Assembly: GCA_040901765.1 (NCBI GenBank)
Contig: JBBDYG010000013.1
Coordinates: 141,002 to 205,001 of the forward strand
Origin: JBBDYG01 sp040901765
GTDB taxonomy: Bacteria; Planctomycetota; Planctomycetia; Pirellulales; Lacipirellulaceae
Reading direction: 5' to 3'
DNA length: 64,000 nucleotides
Part shown: in pieces, positions 1 through 8,797 of the stretch
Layout of the letters: every line of letters begins with the position of its first letter
How positions within the stretch are numbered: position 1 is the stretch's first letter
The notes under the pieces: generated by a model
Seen by the model: only the letters and a program-made list of their open reading frames with translations
Told to the model about the DNA's origin: nothing
Databases searched by the model: none
Made by a program: the position numbers and the translations under genes

Positions 1-316
1 GCGCGGCGAAATGCCAGGGGCGGTCCACGGGGCAGACGGGATCACCAGATCGGGCCCGATACGCCAGCCCAATTAGCCCTCTCACCCTGGCTTGAGGAAT
101 TTTGCCACATCCAGCCGTCCGAATCGATCTCCAATCGAAAGGAAACACGCTGAAAAAGTCGCGAAATACTGGCCTTTACGCACTCGGGCGTTCGCGGCAC
201 AATACCGCCCGCAATTCATGGCCAGGGCCCCCGCGCGACGTGCGCTGCGGCGACAAGCGCCCCTGGCATCATCACGACATGGTCAAGGATGACCGCCCGA
301 AGCAAGGAGTGCTGAC
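1..316. other. Upstream stretch with no supported gene
   Basis: All three forward frames are closed by stops within about 150 bases and no start, domain or motif stands out. It may hold the last codons of an upstream gene, but the residues do not show the terminal aromatic that would mark a BamA-type outer-membrane protein, which often precedes OmpH in this group. A purine-rich ribosome-binding site (AAGGAG) sits at about 304-309 and serves the next gene. Confidence 0.4.
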
Positions 317-1012
317 GTGAGAATCCCGTTTGCTGCCGCCTTGGCGGCCTGCGTACTGATTGGTTCTTGGACTGCCTCGACCCAGGCACAAAATCCGGCC
401 GGCGCCAATGCGCCCAAGCACGGAATCGCGGTGGTCGATGTGGGCTACATCTTCAAAGAACATGGTCGCTTCCGAGCCACCATGGACGGCATGAAGAAGG
501 AGATGGAGTCGATCGAAGAGCAGCTTAAAACGGAGCGGGCTCGAGTTGAGCAGAAAGAAAAACTGCGCGACGGATTCAACCCCGGCACTCCCGAGTTTAA
601 GCAGGCCGACGAAGAAGTCACGCGCATGAAGGCCGACTTCAATGTGCATATGACGAATCTTCGCAAAGACTTCCTCGACCGTGAGGCGACGACCTATTTC
701 GAGACCTACACCGAAGTTAATAACGCTGTTACTTACTACTGCCAGCGCAACAACATTGTGCTGGTGCTGCGGTTCAACGGCGAGCCGGTTAATCCGACCC
801 GCCGCGAGAACGTACTTCAAGAGATCAACAAGCCGATCGTATACCAAAACAATATCGACATCACGCCCGACATTCTGGCGATTCTAAATCGCAACCCGCC
901 CGCTGGTGGCGCGCAGCCGGGCGTCACTGCGCCGGGCGCGCCAACTGGTACCGGCGTAACCGCCCCACCGACCCTTGGCGCTCGACCCGGCGTCGCCGTA
1001 CCGCCACGTTAA
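317..1012 (+). CDS. OmpH/Skp-family periplasmic chaperone-like protein
   Basis: This 231-residue protein has an N-terminal signal peptide (about residues 1-24, ending at an Ala-rich site). An OmpH-like core follows, opening with 'IAVVDVGYIFKEH' and continuing into a charged, probably coiled-coil helix of about residues 55-125. The tail (about 195-231) is rich in Pro, Gly, Ala and Thr, an addition to the usual 160-180-residue family length. Skp/OmpH proteins hold unfolded outer-membrane proteins in the periplasm and pass them to the Bam machine. The GTG start is chosen because AAGGAG lies 8 bases upstream. It leads the lpxC-lpxA cluster, the usual place for OmpH homologues. The chaperone role is inferred from the family. 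Confidence 0.8.
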   Translation: MRIPFAAALAACVLIGSWTASTQAQNPAGANAPKHGIAVVDVGYIFKEHGRFRATMDGMKKEMESIEEQLKTERARVEQKEKLRDGFNPGTPEFKQADEEVTRMKADFNVHMTNLRKDFLDREATTYFETYTEVNNAVTYYCQRNNIVLVLRFNGEPVNPTRRENVLQEINKPIVYQNNIDITPDILAILNRNPPAGGAQPGVTAPGAPTGTGVTAPPTLGARPGVAVPPR

Positions 1013-1122
1013 CTCTCGGCGCGCCGGCCGCGCCGTCGGGCGCGGTCGGCGCGATGTTTTTCTCCTGCCAGTCTCCGCTTCGTCCAACACGGACATTTTC
1101 CCCGCCTGGGAGCCTCGTGGCG

Positions 1123-1998
1123 ATGCCTTCGTCGCGTCTTCAACAGACGATTGGTCACACCGTTTCGGTCGCCGGGATCGGTTACTGGAGCGGCCAGGAC
1201 GTGCAAGTCGAGTTCCGCCCCGCGCCGGCGGACGCGGGAATCACTTTCGTTCGCGACGATCTCGGTCCCGCGGCGCGGATTCCGGCGAGCGTCGAGCACC
1301 GAATCGACTTGTCGCGCCGGACCTCGCTGCAAAAGTGCGCGGCGCGCGTCGACATGATTGAACACGTCATGGCAGCCTTGGGCGGAATGCAGGTCGACAA
1401 CTGTGAGGTCGGCGTCACCGCAGCGGAGATGCCGGCCTGCGACGGTTCCGCGATGGATTTTGTGGAGGCTCTCGACGTAGTTGGTGTCGTGCAACAAAGG
1501 GAAGCGGTTCGACCGCTAGTTGTTCACGAAAATGTGCGGGCCGGTAGTGGCGACTGCTGGATCGAAGCGCGACCCACGCGACGCGATCGTCTAACGATTG
1601 AATTTCATCTCGATTACCGCGCTCACCGAGCGATCGGCTCCCAGTCCCTCACGATCGAAATCACACCCGATTCCTTCCGACGCGAGATTGCCCGCGCCCG
1701 CACGTTCGTGCTGGAACACGAGGCAGCGCAGTTCGTAGCGCAGGGCAAAGGAACTCGAGTGACGCCGCAGGACATTCTGATTTTCGGCGCCGACGGTCCC
1801 ATTGAGAACTCGCTGCGATATGAAGATGAATGCGTTCGCCATAAGATTCTGGACGTGATCGGAGACCTGGCTCTTGCAACTCGGCCGATCGTGGGGCATG
1901 TCGTGGCGTTTCGTAGCGGTCATCACCTCAATGCCCAATTGGTTGAGTCGCTACTTCTTCGGGAAGCCATCGAAGGAACAAGAAGAATGTCCGCCTGA
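1123..1998 (+). CDS. lpxC: UDP-3-O-acyl-N-acetylglucosamine deacetylase
   Basis: This cytoplasmic zinc enzyme performs the committed step of lipid A synthesis, removing the acetyl group from UDP-3-O-acyl-GlcNAc. Numbered from ATG 1123 (291 residues), the conserved set is Glu80-His81 ('MIEHVMAALGG'), His240 and Asp244 ('HKILDVIGDL') and His267 ('RSGHHLN'). That is the E. coli set shifted by two, so the active site looks complete. A longer reading from 1054 exists but its first 23 residues resemble no LpxC. A GTG at 1117 is an alternative start close behind the GGGAG at 1108. The genes lpxD and fabZ, often neighbours, are not between ompH and lpxA here. Confidence 0.93.
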   Translation: MPSSRLQQTIGHTVSVAGIGYWSGQDVQVEFRPAPADAGITFVRDDLGPAARIPASVEHRIDLSRRTSLQKCAARVDMIEHVMAALGGMQVDNCEVGVTAAEMPACDGSAMDFVEALDVVGVVQQREAVRPLVVHENVRAGSGDCWIEARPTRRDRLTIEFHLDYRAHRAIGSQSLTIEITPDSFRREIARARTFVLEHEAAQFVAQGKGTRVTPQDILIFGADGPIENSLRYEDECVRHKILDVIGDLALATRPIVGHVVAFRSGHHLNAQLVESLLLREAIEGTRRMSA

Positions 1999-2063
1999 AG
2001 CTTCTCCCTAGAGCGATCTGTCACGAGTAACACAAATCATCGAACTCTCGCCACTGACTTTCT

Positions 2064-2870
2064 ATGTCGACGCGCACCGCAACCAATGCTTGGATCGATC
2101 CCCGTGCCTCGATCGAAGACGATGTCGAGATCGGCCCGTTCTGCACCATTGGGCCGGACGTACAGATTGGACGCGGTACTCGGCTAATTAGTTCCGTGAC
2201 CGTCATGGGTCGAGTAACGATCGGCCGCGACAACACGATTTATCCGGGTGCTGTGATTGGGGGTGAACCTCAAGACATCAGTTATGCCGGCAGCGACACA
2301 TGCGTCCTGATTGGCGACGGAAACATTATCCGAGAGGGAGTAACGATCAACCGTGCGACCGAAAAAGATGACGGAATTACCAAGTTAGGCGACCGGAATT
2401 TTCTGATGGCTGGCGCTCACGTAGCGCACGATTGTGAACTCGGAAGCGATATCATCATCGCCAACGCGACCTTACTCGGGGGACACGTACGTGTGGCAGA
2501 CCACGCATCGATCTCGGGCGGCGTGGCGATTCATCACTATACAACCATCGGCAGCTTCAGCTTCGTGGGCGGCCTGGCCAAGGTGTTGCACGACGTTCCA
2601 CCGTACATGCTGTGCGAGGGTCATCCGGCCCGACCGCGTTGCATCAATATCGTGGCTCTGAAGCGAAACAATTTTTCCGCCCAGGACATCGATGCGTTGG
2701 CCGAAGCGCACCGCTTGCTGTACCGGTCGAAGGTTGGCCAGCACGCGGCGCGGGAGGTGCTTCGCGGCAAGGACCAACTCAGGCCGCCGGTGCTGGAGTT
2801 ACTTCAGTTCATCGAGAGTCAGCAGGAAGGCCGGCACGGTCGCGGCCGCGAAGTCAGGAGAGCCGCGTGA
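2064..2870 (+). CDS. lpxA: Acyl-ACP--UDP-N-acetylglucosamine O-acyltransferase
   Basis: LpxA moves a 3-hydroxyacyl chain from ACP to UDP-GlcNAc, the first step of lipid A synthesis. The 268-residue protein is built of hexapeptide repeats (for example 'IGPFCTIGPDVQIG') forming a left-handed beta-helix over about residues 10-190, then the helical C-terminal domain. The catalytic histidine is probably His122 within 'AGAHVAHDC'. Its stop overlaps the start of the following oxidoreductase by four bases (GTGA), so the two are translationally coupled. Confidence 0.93.
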   Translation: MSTRTATNAWIDPRASIEDDVEIGPFCTIGPDVQIGRGTRLISSVTVMGRVTIGRDNTIYPGAVIGGEPQDISYAGSDTCVLIGDGNIIREGVTINRATEKDDGITKLGDRNFLMAGAHVAHDCELGSDIIIANATLLGGHVRVADHASISGGVAIHHYTTIGSFSFVGGLAKVLHDVPPYMLCEGHPARPRCINIVALKRNNFSAQDIDALAEAHRLLYRSKVGQHAAREVLRGKDQLRPPVLELLQFIESQQEGRHGRGREVRRAA

Positions 2871-3979
2871 CGCCGCTTCGTCTTGGCATCATCGGTGCCG
2901 GCCATCTCGGCAGTATCCACGCCCGGCTTGCGGTGGGGTTGCCCGAGTTTCAATTGGTGGCCGTCGTGGATCCATTAGCCGAGGCCCGAAAGTCGATTGC
3001 CCAGGAGACTGGCGCGCGAGCGTTCGAGGATCATCGGGAAGTAATCGGCGAAATCGACGCGGCAGTGGTTGCCACGCCAACAGCGGCCCATCACGCGGTT
3101 GCCGCGGAGCTGCTCCGCGCCGGCGTGCCAGTCCTTGTCGAGAAGCCGCTCGCACCGACGCTCGAACAGGCGAATCAGCTTGTGCAACTCGCCCGGCGGC
3201 AGAATCTCGTGCTTCAAGTGGGTCACGTCGAGCGTTTCAATCCGGCCCTTGAGTTAGTGGCTCGCCAAGTCCGCGATCCTCGATTCATTCAAGCGACGAG
3301 AACCAGCGGCTACAGTTTTCGCTCGACCGACATTGGAGTCGTGCTCGATTTGATGATTCATGACCTGGATGTGGTGCTGAGCCTGGTGCAGTCGCCCGTC
3401 CAGCAGGTCTTCGCATTGGGAGTCTCCGTTCTCGGCGACCACGAAGACATGGCCTACGCCCAGCTTCAGTTCGAGAGCGGCTGCGTGGCGCAGCTCACCG
3501 CGTCGCGCGTCAGCTATGTAACCGAGCGATCGCTCAAGGTTTTTACTTCCCGTTTGTTTGCGGCGGTCGATTACTCGACCCGGACGGCGACGATTGTGAA
3601 ACCGCAAGAAGACATCCTGCGTCGGCAGCGGCAGGCGAATCAACTTACGGCCGACGAGCGTGAATTTTACCGCCAGCATTTGTTTGAACAGATGCTCGAG
3701 CGGACGGAACAAATCGCTCCCGCGAATAACGCCATCGAGGAGGAACTACGCGACTTCGCCCGCAGCATCCGCACGGGTAGGGAGCCGCGCGTTTCAGGTG
3801 CCGCGGGACGCGATGCAATCGCGGTGGCGGAAATGATTCTCGAAAAGATAGAATCCCACGCTTGGGACGGCAATTTTCTCGGTCGCCAGGGACCATTCGC
3901 TATGCCGGCGCTGCCAATTGTGCCGGCGGCCTTGTCACTTCCCGGTATCACCGCTCAGCCGCAACGTAAAGCGGGCTGA
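2867..3979 (+). CDS. Gfo/Idh/MocA-family oxidoreductase (GnnA-like candidate)
   Basis: This 370-residue NAD(P)-dependent sugar dehydrogenase has a Rossmann motif near the N-terminus ('LGIIGAGHLGSIHARLA'), the family Lys-Pro in 'VEKPLAP' and a C-terminal Gfo/Idh domain with 'GHVERFNPA' and 'MIHDLDVVL'. The GTG at 2867 is chosen over longer readings because the residues upstream of it only shadow lpxA and CAGGAG lies just before. Tight coupling to lpxA suggests action on UDP-GlcNAc. GnnA enzymes of this family oxidise its 3-hydroxyl so that GnnB can install an amine, giving amide-linked lipid A. No GnnB aminotransferase is visible here, so the GnnA role is an inference. Confidence 0.8.
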   Translation: MTPLRLGIIGAGHLGSIHARLAVGLPEFQLVAVVDPLAEARKSIAQETGARAFEDHREVIGEIDAAVVATPTAAHHAVAAELLRAGVPVLVEKPLAPTLEQANQLVQLARRQNLVLQVGHVERFNPALELVARQVRDPRFIQATRTSGYSFRSTDIGVVLDLMIHDLDVVLSLVQSPVQQVFALGVSVLGDHEDMAYAQLQFESGCVAQLTASRVSYVTERSLKVFTSRLFAAVDYSTRTATIVKPQEDILRRQRQANQLTADEREFYRQHLFEQMLERTEQIAPANNAIEEELRDFARSIRTGREPRVSGAAGRDAIAVAEMILEKIESHAWDGNFLGRQGPFAMPALPIVPAALSLPGITAQPQRKAG

Positions 3980-4001
3980 GTTGGCTACATGGCACAATGC
4001 G

Positions 4002-4361
4002 TCACGTCTGAGTAGCTTCATCGCCTGGAAGGGAACTCGCAAGCAGTTCACTGACCGCTACAGTCAGCGGTTCGAGATTCGATTCAACAACCCGCCAGAT
4101 TGCATCCAGCTTCACACCGAAATAATGGTGAATTAACACGTCGCGCATGCCGGCGATTTGTTTCCAAGGAACCTCCGGCTGTCGGTCTAAAGTCGATTGG
4201 GTGACCTGCTTGACCGCCTCTCCGATGATCTCGAAGTTCCGGATCACGGCGTCCTGTGTTTTGCAGTCGGTAAGGAAACCCTCTCGACCTGCAGTGGTAT
4301 AGCTGCGGATACGCTCTATCGCGTCGCGAACGTGGAGCAGATAGACGCGGTCCGTTTTCAC
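4002..4361 (-). CDS. hepT: HepT-like HEPN toxin
   Basis: This 119-residue HEPN (DUF86) protein carries the RX4HXY signature as 'RDVLIHHY', the active motif of HepT toxins. In the family, HepT is an RNase that is silenced when its partner MntA attaches AMP to the tyrosine of this motif. It overlaps the upstream partner gene by four bases (ATGA), the usual coupled layout. The pair sits just behind the lipid A cluster on the opposite strand, convergent with the oxidoreductase. Confidence 0.88.
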   Translation of the reverse strand: MKTDRVYLLHVRDAIERIRSYTTAGREGFLTDCKTQDAVIRNFEIIGEAVKQVTQSTLDRQPEVPWKQIAGMRDVLIHHYFGVKLDAIWRVVESNLEPLTVAVSELLASSLPGDEATQT

Positions 4362-4642
4362 AATGGAATGGCCTCGCGCAGTATACTGCCTTCCAAATAA
4401 CGGCTGATGCCGCCGATCAGCACGACATCGACCTGGCAGCCGAGCAGAACTTCCAGGTCTTGTTGGAGCGCAACCTGGTCCAGTATCGAGCGATCAGGCT
4501 CCAGATCCACGAGAAAATCGATATCGCTCGCTTCGTGTTCTTGCCCTAGTGCGAATGAACCAAAAACGCGGACGTTGTGCGCCCCGTGCTTTTGCGCGAG
4601 ATCAAGTATCTCGCGTCGTTTGCTCGTCAATACCGGTGACAT
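4358..4642 (-). CDS. mntA: MntA-like minimal nucleotidyltransferase antitoxin
   Basis: This 94-residue protein shows the MNT-family motif GSX10DXD ('GSFALGQ' followed by 'SDIDFLVD') and a third acidic position in 'CQVDVVLIG'. MntA antitoxins transfer AMP from ATP to the HepT toxin and so neutralise it. It is the first gene of the pair and is followed at once by hepT with a four-base overlap. All expected catalytic residues are present, so the module looks intact. Confidence 0.88.
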   Translation of the reverse strand: MSPVLTSKRREILDLAQKHGAHNVRVFGSFALGQEHEASDIDFLVDLEPDRSILDQVALQQDLEVLLGCQVDVVLIGGISRYLEGSILREAIPL

Positions 4643-4657
4643 GGAATTAGCACTCCA

Positions 4658-6145
4658 TTAGGCCAAGTCGCGGTCTTCAAAGAGCGCCAGCGCCAACAAC
4701 ATCGCCACGGTCGAATAAAGCGCGCAATAGAGCGCCGCCATGCCGAGATAGTCCCACGGCACGCGTTGGCCGCCGGCGATGGCCGCCTGGATATTAAAGT
4801 GATCGAGTACCGGCAAGACCACCGCTACGAGTTTGCCGATGAAAGCGACAAATTCAATTTCGCCCGCCGAGCTATTGACGATCATCGGCCCCAAATGTCC
4901 AAGCACGTAGATCGAGCCGCAAATTAACAGATTGGGCAGCATTGGCAGGCGGGTCGATATGGCGACGCTGATCGCAGTGAGAACGACCGTCTCGAAGAAC
5001 GCAAGCACCAGACCCGGCACGGTGCGAATCATCTCGTCGAAGCAAAGCTGCCAGTCGGGATTCGGGTTTGAGGTTTCGCGAGCATCGTACACTACCTTGT
5101 AGGAGACCGTCGCGAGCAACACGGCGCCGAGCACGACATACATCAGAAGCACCGGCCAGATGATGCCGAGGAATTTGCCGAGAATGAACTGTCGCCGGCT
5201 GATTGGTTTGGAGAGCAGCGTTAGTGCCGTACGGCCTTCAATCTCATCCGCCACGGAGACGCTCGCGGTCCAAAGGGCAAAGATGATCGACAGCACCATA
5301 ATAGTGGTCAGGCCCGAGTCCTTAAGCATCTTTACATCTTCGCCGAACGTGTTGTACGGGATATAAATGTAAGCCAATAGCGCGAGAGCTCCGCCCCCGA
5401 GGAACAGCAGGAACAGCGGTTGAGCGATCGCTTCTTTGGAGGTGGCCAAAGCGATGGTAGATACGCCGGATAACAGCCAATTAACGAGGAAGTACAGCAC
5501 AAAGATGCCGACGACCGATGCAGCCGCAATTGGCACGTAGTGGACTTCGGGCATGGCCACGTCGGTCGTGTACTCCATCGCGAAAGCAGCCGGGATGTCG
5601 CCTTCGTTTGTGACGTAGAGCTTCGTGACGGTGTCCTGAAAACCGCGCGGCAAGCGGCTGTTGGGAGTCCACTTATACGGTTCGTCGCCCTGGACGACCG
5701 CGATTGGTTTGATGTACGCGGCTCCCTTTTCGGAAGCAATTCGAAGATCTTGGTTGCTCTTAAACGTGTAATCCTGAAGTTCATCGGCGCGAAAGTTCAC
5801 CGTGACCTCTTGGTCTTCTACTTTCGGTTTGATTTCCTGGTTGACCGTCGCTGGACCCACCGCAGGCAACCGCTGGAGCGATTCGCGCAAGCGGCTCATC
5901 GGCATCGTGAACGCGCCGATTAGGAACAACAGCATGAACGCTGCAATGACGTAGCTCAATTGTAGGAGGACTCCGTCTTGCACGGTTGCCCACAGGCTGG
6001 CCGCAGCCGGTCGCGAGATCAGCCACACCAGCCCATAGATCAATGCGAGCAGGGCCGCGCCTGCAGTCACTCCGACGGAGAGTATCCAAAGCGGCGTGAG
6101 CCAGATTTCGAGATTAGCCAGCGGTAATAGAGGGAGATTGGTCAT
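4658..6145 (-). CDS. ABC-2 type transporter permease
   Basis: This 495-residue inner-membrane protein has about nine or ten hydrophobic segments. Two lie in the first 90 residues, a soluble section of roughly 110 residues follows, and the rest lie between about 200 and 490. The stretch 'VADEIEGRTALTLLSKPISR' is the hallmark of ABC-2 permeases of the NosY type. These export proteins pair with a separate ATPase, which is not adjacent. The substrate cannot be told from sequence. The gene lies 41 bases behind the acylphosphatase gene on the same strand. Confidence 0.8.
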   Translation of the reverse strand: MTNLPLLPLANLEIWLTPLWILSVGVTAGAALLALIYGLVWLISRPAAASLWATVQDGVLLQLSYVIAAFMLLFLIGAFTMPMSRLRESLQRLPAVGPATVNQEIKPKVEDQEVTVNFRADELQDYTFKSNQDLRIASEKGAAYIKPIAVVQGDEPYKWTPNSRLPRGFQDTVTKLYVTNEGDIPAAFAMEYTTDVAMPEVHYVPIAAASVVGIFVLYFLVNWLLSGVSTIALATSKEAIAQPLFLLFLGGGALALLAYIYIPYNTFGEDVKMLKDSGLTTIMVLSIIFALWTASVSVADEIEGRTALTLLSKPISRRQFILGKFLGIIWPVLLMYVVLGAVLLATVSYKVVYDARETSNPNPDWQLCFDEMIRTVPGLVLAFFETVVLTAISVAISTRLPMLPNLLICGSIYVLGHLGPMIVNSSAGEIEFVAFIGKLVAVVLPVLDHFNIQAAIAGGQRVPWDYLGMAALYCALYSTVAMLLALALFEDRDLA

Positions 6146-6186
6146 CGCGTTAGAACCGTAGTTAATGATCTGCGAACTGTTTGCCG

Positions 6187-6468
6187 TCAGTGTCGGATTT
6201 CAAATGCGTCGAACTGCCCCGATGCGGGTCGGATATCAGTTGACTCGTCACGGATTTGGCCGGCGAAGTGGCGTCGTATCTCGGCGAGGAACTCGTTTAG
6301 CTCTGGTGACAAGCCCTCCGCGATGAGTTCCACCCGTCCGTCGTGTAGGTTTTTCACGTATCCCGTTACGTCGAAACTGCTAGCAAGGTTCCGCGTGGTG
6401 TAACGAAAACCGACTCCCTGGACGTGCCCGGAGTAGGTGACTCGACGTTGCTCGCTTGGCCCGGCCAT
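6187..6468 (-). CDS. Acylphosphatase
   Basis: Acylphosphatases hydrolyse acyl phosphates in the cytoplasm. From ATG 6468 the protein has 93 residues, close to the normal 90-100. It shows the family signature 'GHVQGVGFRYTTRNLA' with catalytic Arg22 and 'GYVKNLHDG' with catalytic Asn40. A GTG at 6492 would add eight residues, but the ATG has GGAG about nine bases upstream and gives the standard N-terminus. Confidence 0.92.
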   Translation of the reverse strand: MAGPSEQRRVTYSGHVQGVGFRYTTRNLASSFDVTGYVKNLHDGRVELIAEGLSPELNEFLAEIRRHFAGQIRDESTDIRPASGQFDAFEIRH

Positions 6469-6613
6469 CAGCCTAACTCCCGTAGTGGCCACGCGTTACT
6501 ACATTCCGCCAGAGGCTTGAGTATACGCCCACGGCGCACGACATGCCAGGGTTGACCCAGTTGCCGAAGGCTCCTAACTTCCGCTCGCCCCGCGATCCCC
6601 AGGGAAATCTCCC

Positions 6614-7744
6614 ATGCCACTATTCCGCGAATTTGTCGCGTCTATTTTCTTATTTTCCAGTTTGACGGCTGCAACGCACGCCGCGGATTCGGCGCTACAA
6701 TTTGTCGTGCTGCGGAATGGCAATGTCCTCCGCGGAACGGTCGAGAAAGCCGGCGACCATTGGCGGGTCGTTTCGGCGGGAACCGAACTTCACGTGCGAA
6801 CGGCCGAAGTGGACTTCCTTTGCCAGTCGATCGAGGCCGCCTATGCAGAGTATCGAACGCGACTCGCGCCGCCATTGGCGATCGGCCATCTGCAACTGGC
6901 CGCGTGGTGTGTGCGGCATGAACAGTGGGAGGCCGCAAAGGTCGAACTGGCCGCCGCTCGGCAGCTTGAACCCAATCATCCGCGGTTAACGATTCTTGAG
7001 CAGACTGCAGCCCACCTGCAACGGGTGGCCGAGTCGATGCCGCCAACTCCTGCCCCGTTGGCGGAGAAATCGGCCGATGCGGTAGTGCAAACCGGACTCA
7101 ACGCGGCGCAAGTTACCGAGTTGCCAGAGGGGGCGCTCGAAGACTTTACGCGGCGCGTACAGCCGATTTTGGTCAACAACTGCACGACGAGCGGTTGCCA
7201 TCGCGTGGATGGACCGCAGCAATTTCAACTGAATCGCGACCTGCTTCACGGCATGGCGAATCGCCGCTCGACGATGCGCAACTTGGCGGCGACGCTCAAT
7301 CTGGTGAACGTCGAAATTCCGCTCGAGAGCGATCTGCTCGCGCTGGCCAGCGCGGCGCACGCTGGAATGGAAATACCGCCGCTGCCGGTCCATCAGCGCG
7401 AATTGCACAAACGGCTTGAAGAATGGGTGCTGCTCGTGTCGGGCAAGGATTCACCGGAGCCGTCCGCACAGGGCGCAGCCGCGCAATTTGCGGCGGTTGG
7501 CGCTGGCCAATCTGGCGGCGTCGAACCGACAACCGCCGCAACGTTACTGGAAAACGACGGCAAAGTAATGCCGGCCAGCTTCGATGAAGAAGCGCTTTCC
7601 GCGGCATCGGCACCCAAGCCGCTTCGCGTCGGGGTGCAACTTAAAGCATGGATGCCGCGCGACGAGTTCGATCCAGAGATTTTCAATCGCCGCCAAGCAA
7701 ACGTCCCCGAACCGCTGCCAGTCGAATCCGCGGTAGAAAAGTAG
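6614..7744 (+). CDS. Secreted protein with a CX4CH possible haem site
   Basis: This 376-residue protein begins with a signal peptide (about residues 1-23). A small beta-rich segment follows ('LRNGNVLRGTVEKAG'), then a helical region (about 75-140) resembling a TPR, and then a section around residues 180-280 containing 'NNCTTSGCH'. The spacing C-X4-C-H is one longer than the usual c-type haem motif. Similar spacings occur in planctomycete cytochrome-like domains, as far as I recall. The last 90 residues are low in complexity. I do not recognise a named family, and haem binding is only a possibility. Confidence 0.6.
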   Translation: MPLFREFVASIFLFSSLTAATHAADSALQFVVLRNGNVLRGTVEKAGDHWRVVSAGTELHVRTAEVDFLCQSIEAAYAEYRTRLAPPLAIGHLQLAAWCVRHEQWEAAKVELAAARQLEPNHPRLTILEQTAAHLQRVAESMPPTPAPLAEKSADAVVQTGLNAAQVTELPEGALEDFTRRVQPILVNNCTTSGCHRVDGPQQFQLNRDLLHGMANRRSTMRNLAATLNLVNVEIPLESDLLALASAAHAGMEIPPLPVHQRELHKRLEEWVLLVSGKDSPEPSAQGAAAQFAAVGAGQSGGVEPTTAATLLENDGKVMPASFDEEALSAASAPKPLRVGVQLKAWMPRDEFDPEIFNRRQANVPEPLPVESAVEK

Positions 7745-7753
7745 CCGCGACTG

Positions 7754-8017
7754 CTATTTCGCTTGGTCGGAGGCCGAGTCTTCCTCGGTCGGCTCCGCGG
7801 GTGCCGGTTCTGCGTGCGGGGGAGTCTCTTCGTAGATGACCTCGCCCGCGGCAACCATTCCGCCGCTAATGTTCGACCCGGCCCTTCCGCTGCCGCAAGT
7901 TCCGCAAACGCAGTCCGACACGGGCGGTGAGTAGTCGTAGCAGGTGCCGCAGGCGCGGCAGCCGACTAAGGCACTGGTGCCCAGGATGAGTAACACGGCA
8001 AATCGAAGAAAAGTCAT
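7754..8017 (-). CDS. Small Cys-rich lipoprotein
   Basis: From ATG 8017 this 87-residue protein has a hydrophobic signal peptide ending in a lipobox ('SALVGC'), so it is probably lipid-anchored. The mature part has a cysteine cluster ('CRACGTCYD', 'CVCGTCGSG') followed by an acidic, Pro/Glu/Ala-rich tail. ATG 8026 would add only three residues. The function is unknown. The cysteines could bind metal or form disulfides. Confidence 0.6.
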   Translation of the reverse strand: MTFLRFAVLLILGTSALVGCRACGTCYDYSPPVSDCVCGTCGSGRAGSNISGGMVAAGEVIYEETPPHAEPAPAEPTEEDSASDQAK

Positions 8018-8130
8018 CGCTAGCATCCCAGCTACGAAGTGTGCGGAGGCCGACCTTCTCGAAGTACATCGGCTCGGACGGCTGGTGCGGATTAGGCAAA
8101 GCTTGCGGGCGGTGCATTCTCGCTAAGCCG

Positions 8131-8793
8131 CTAGCGGAATGACTGCGTTATTCGTGGATCGAGGAGGGTTTCGGCGATGAACTGCACTCCGGGAAAGCTC
8201 TGTCCTTGGTTGTGGTCACCGGGCACCGCGACGGTGAACGCTCCGGCCGCGACGGCGGCCCGGCAGCCGTTTTCGCTGTCTTCGAGGACCATCATTTCTG
8301 CGGAGGGTATATCGAGCCGTTTGGCCGCCAGCAAATAAACTTCGGGGTTCGGCTTGCCGTGCGACACGTCCTCGGCAGTCAAAATGAACTGAAAGTGATG
8401 TGCGATATGGAGCCGCTCGACGATGTGCCGAGCGTAGTCCCGCGTGCCGCTGGTGGCGATGGCCTTGGGGATTTCATTGGCTTGCAACCAGTCGAGTAGC
8501 ACGTACAGGCCCGGCATGGCGTCGAGCCGGACGGCGATTTGTTCATCGACCAGCGCCGTTGATCGCTCCGCGAGGTCATTGAGCGTGATATCGAGTTGGT
8601 GGTAGTCGATCATCAGCTCGAGTGCTGCGTGCGCAGGCAGGCCCATCATGCGATGCCGCAGGTCGTCATCATATGCGAGTCCCCACGGTTCGAGAAGCCG
8701 ATGTCCGACTTCGATGTACATCTCTTCGGTGTTGACCATCAGGCCATCGAGATCGAAGACGACGGCGCGGAGTTGCGTGGACTGCTTGTTCAT
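8131..8793 (-). CDS. HAD-superfamily hydrolase, phosphoglucomutase-like subgroup
   Basis: This 220-residue protein has the HAD nucleophile pair Asp14/Asp16 in 'FDLDGLMVNTEE', a Ser/Thr motif II ('IATSGT'), the lysine of motif III ('HGKPNPEVY') and acidic motif IV ('VLEDSENG'). The all-helical cap between motifs I and II (about residues 25-90) is typical of beta-phosphoglucomutases and small sugar-phosphate phosphatases. The exact substrate cannot be assigned. It follows the Nudix gene with a four-base gap and is probably co-transcribed with it. Confidence 0.85.
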   Translation of the reverse strand: MNKQSTQLRAVVFDLDGLMVNTEEMYIEVGHRLLEPWGLAYDDDLRHRMMGLPAHAALELMIDYHQLDITLNDLAERSTALVDEQIAVRLDAMPGLYVLLDWLQANEIPKAIATSGTRDYARHIVERLHIAHHFQFILTAEDVSHGKPNPEVYLLAAKRLDIPSAEMMVLEDSENGCRAAVAAGAFTVAVPGDHNQGQSFPGVQFIAETLLDPRITQSFR

Positions 8794-8797
8794 GGTT

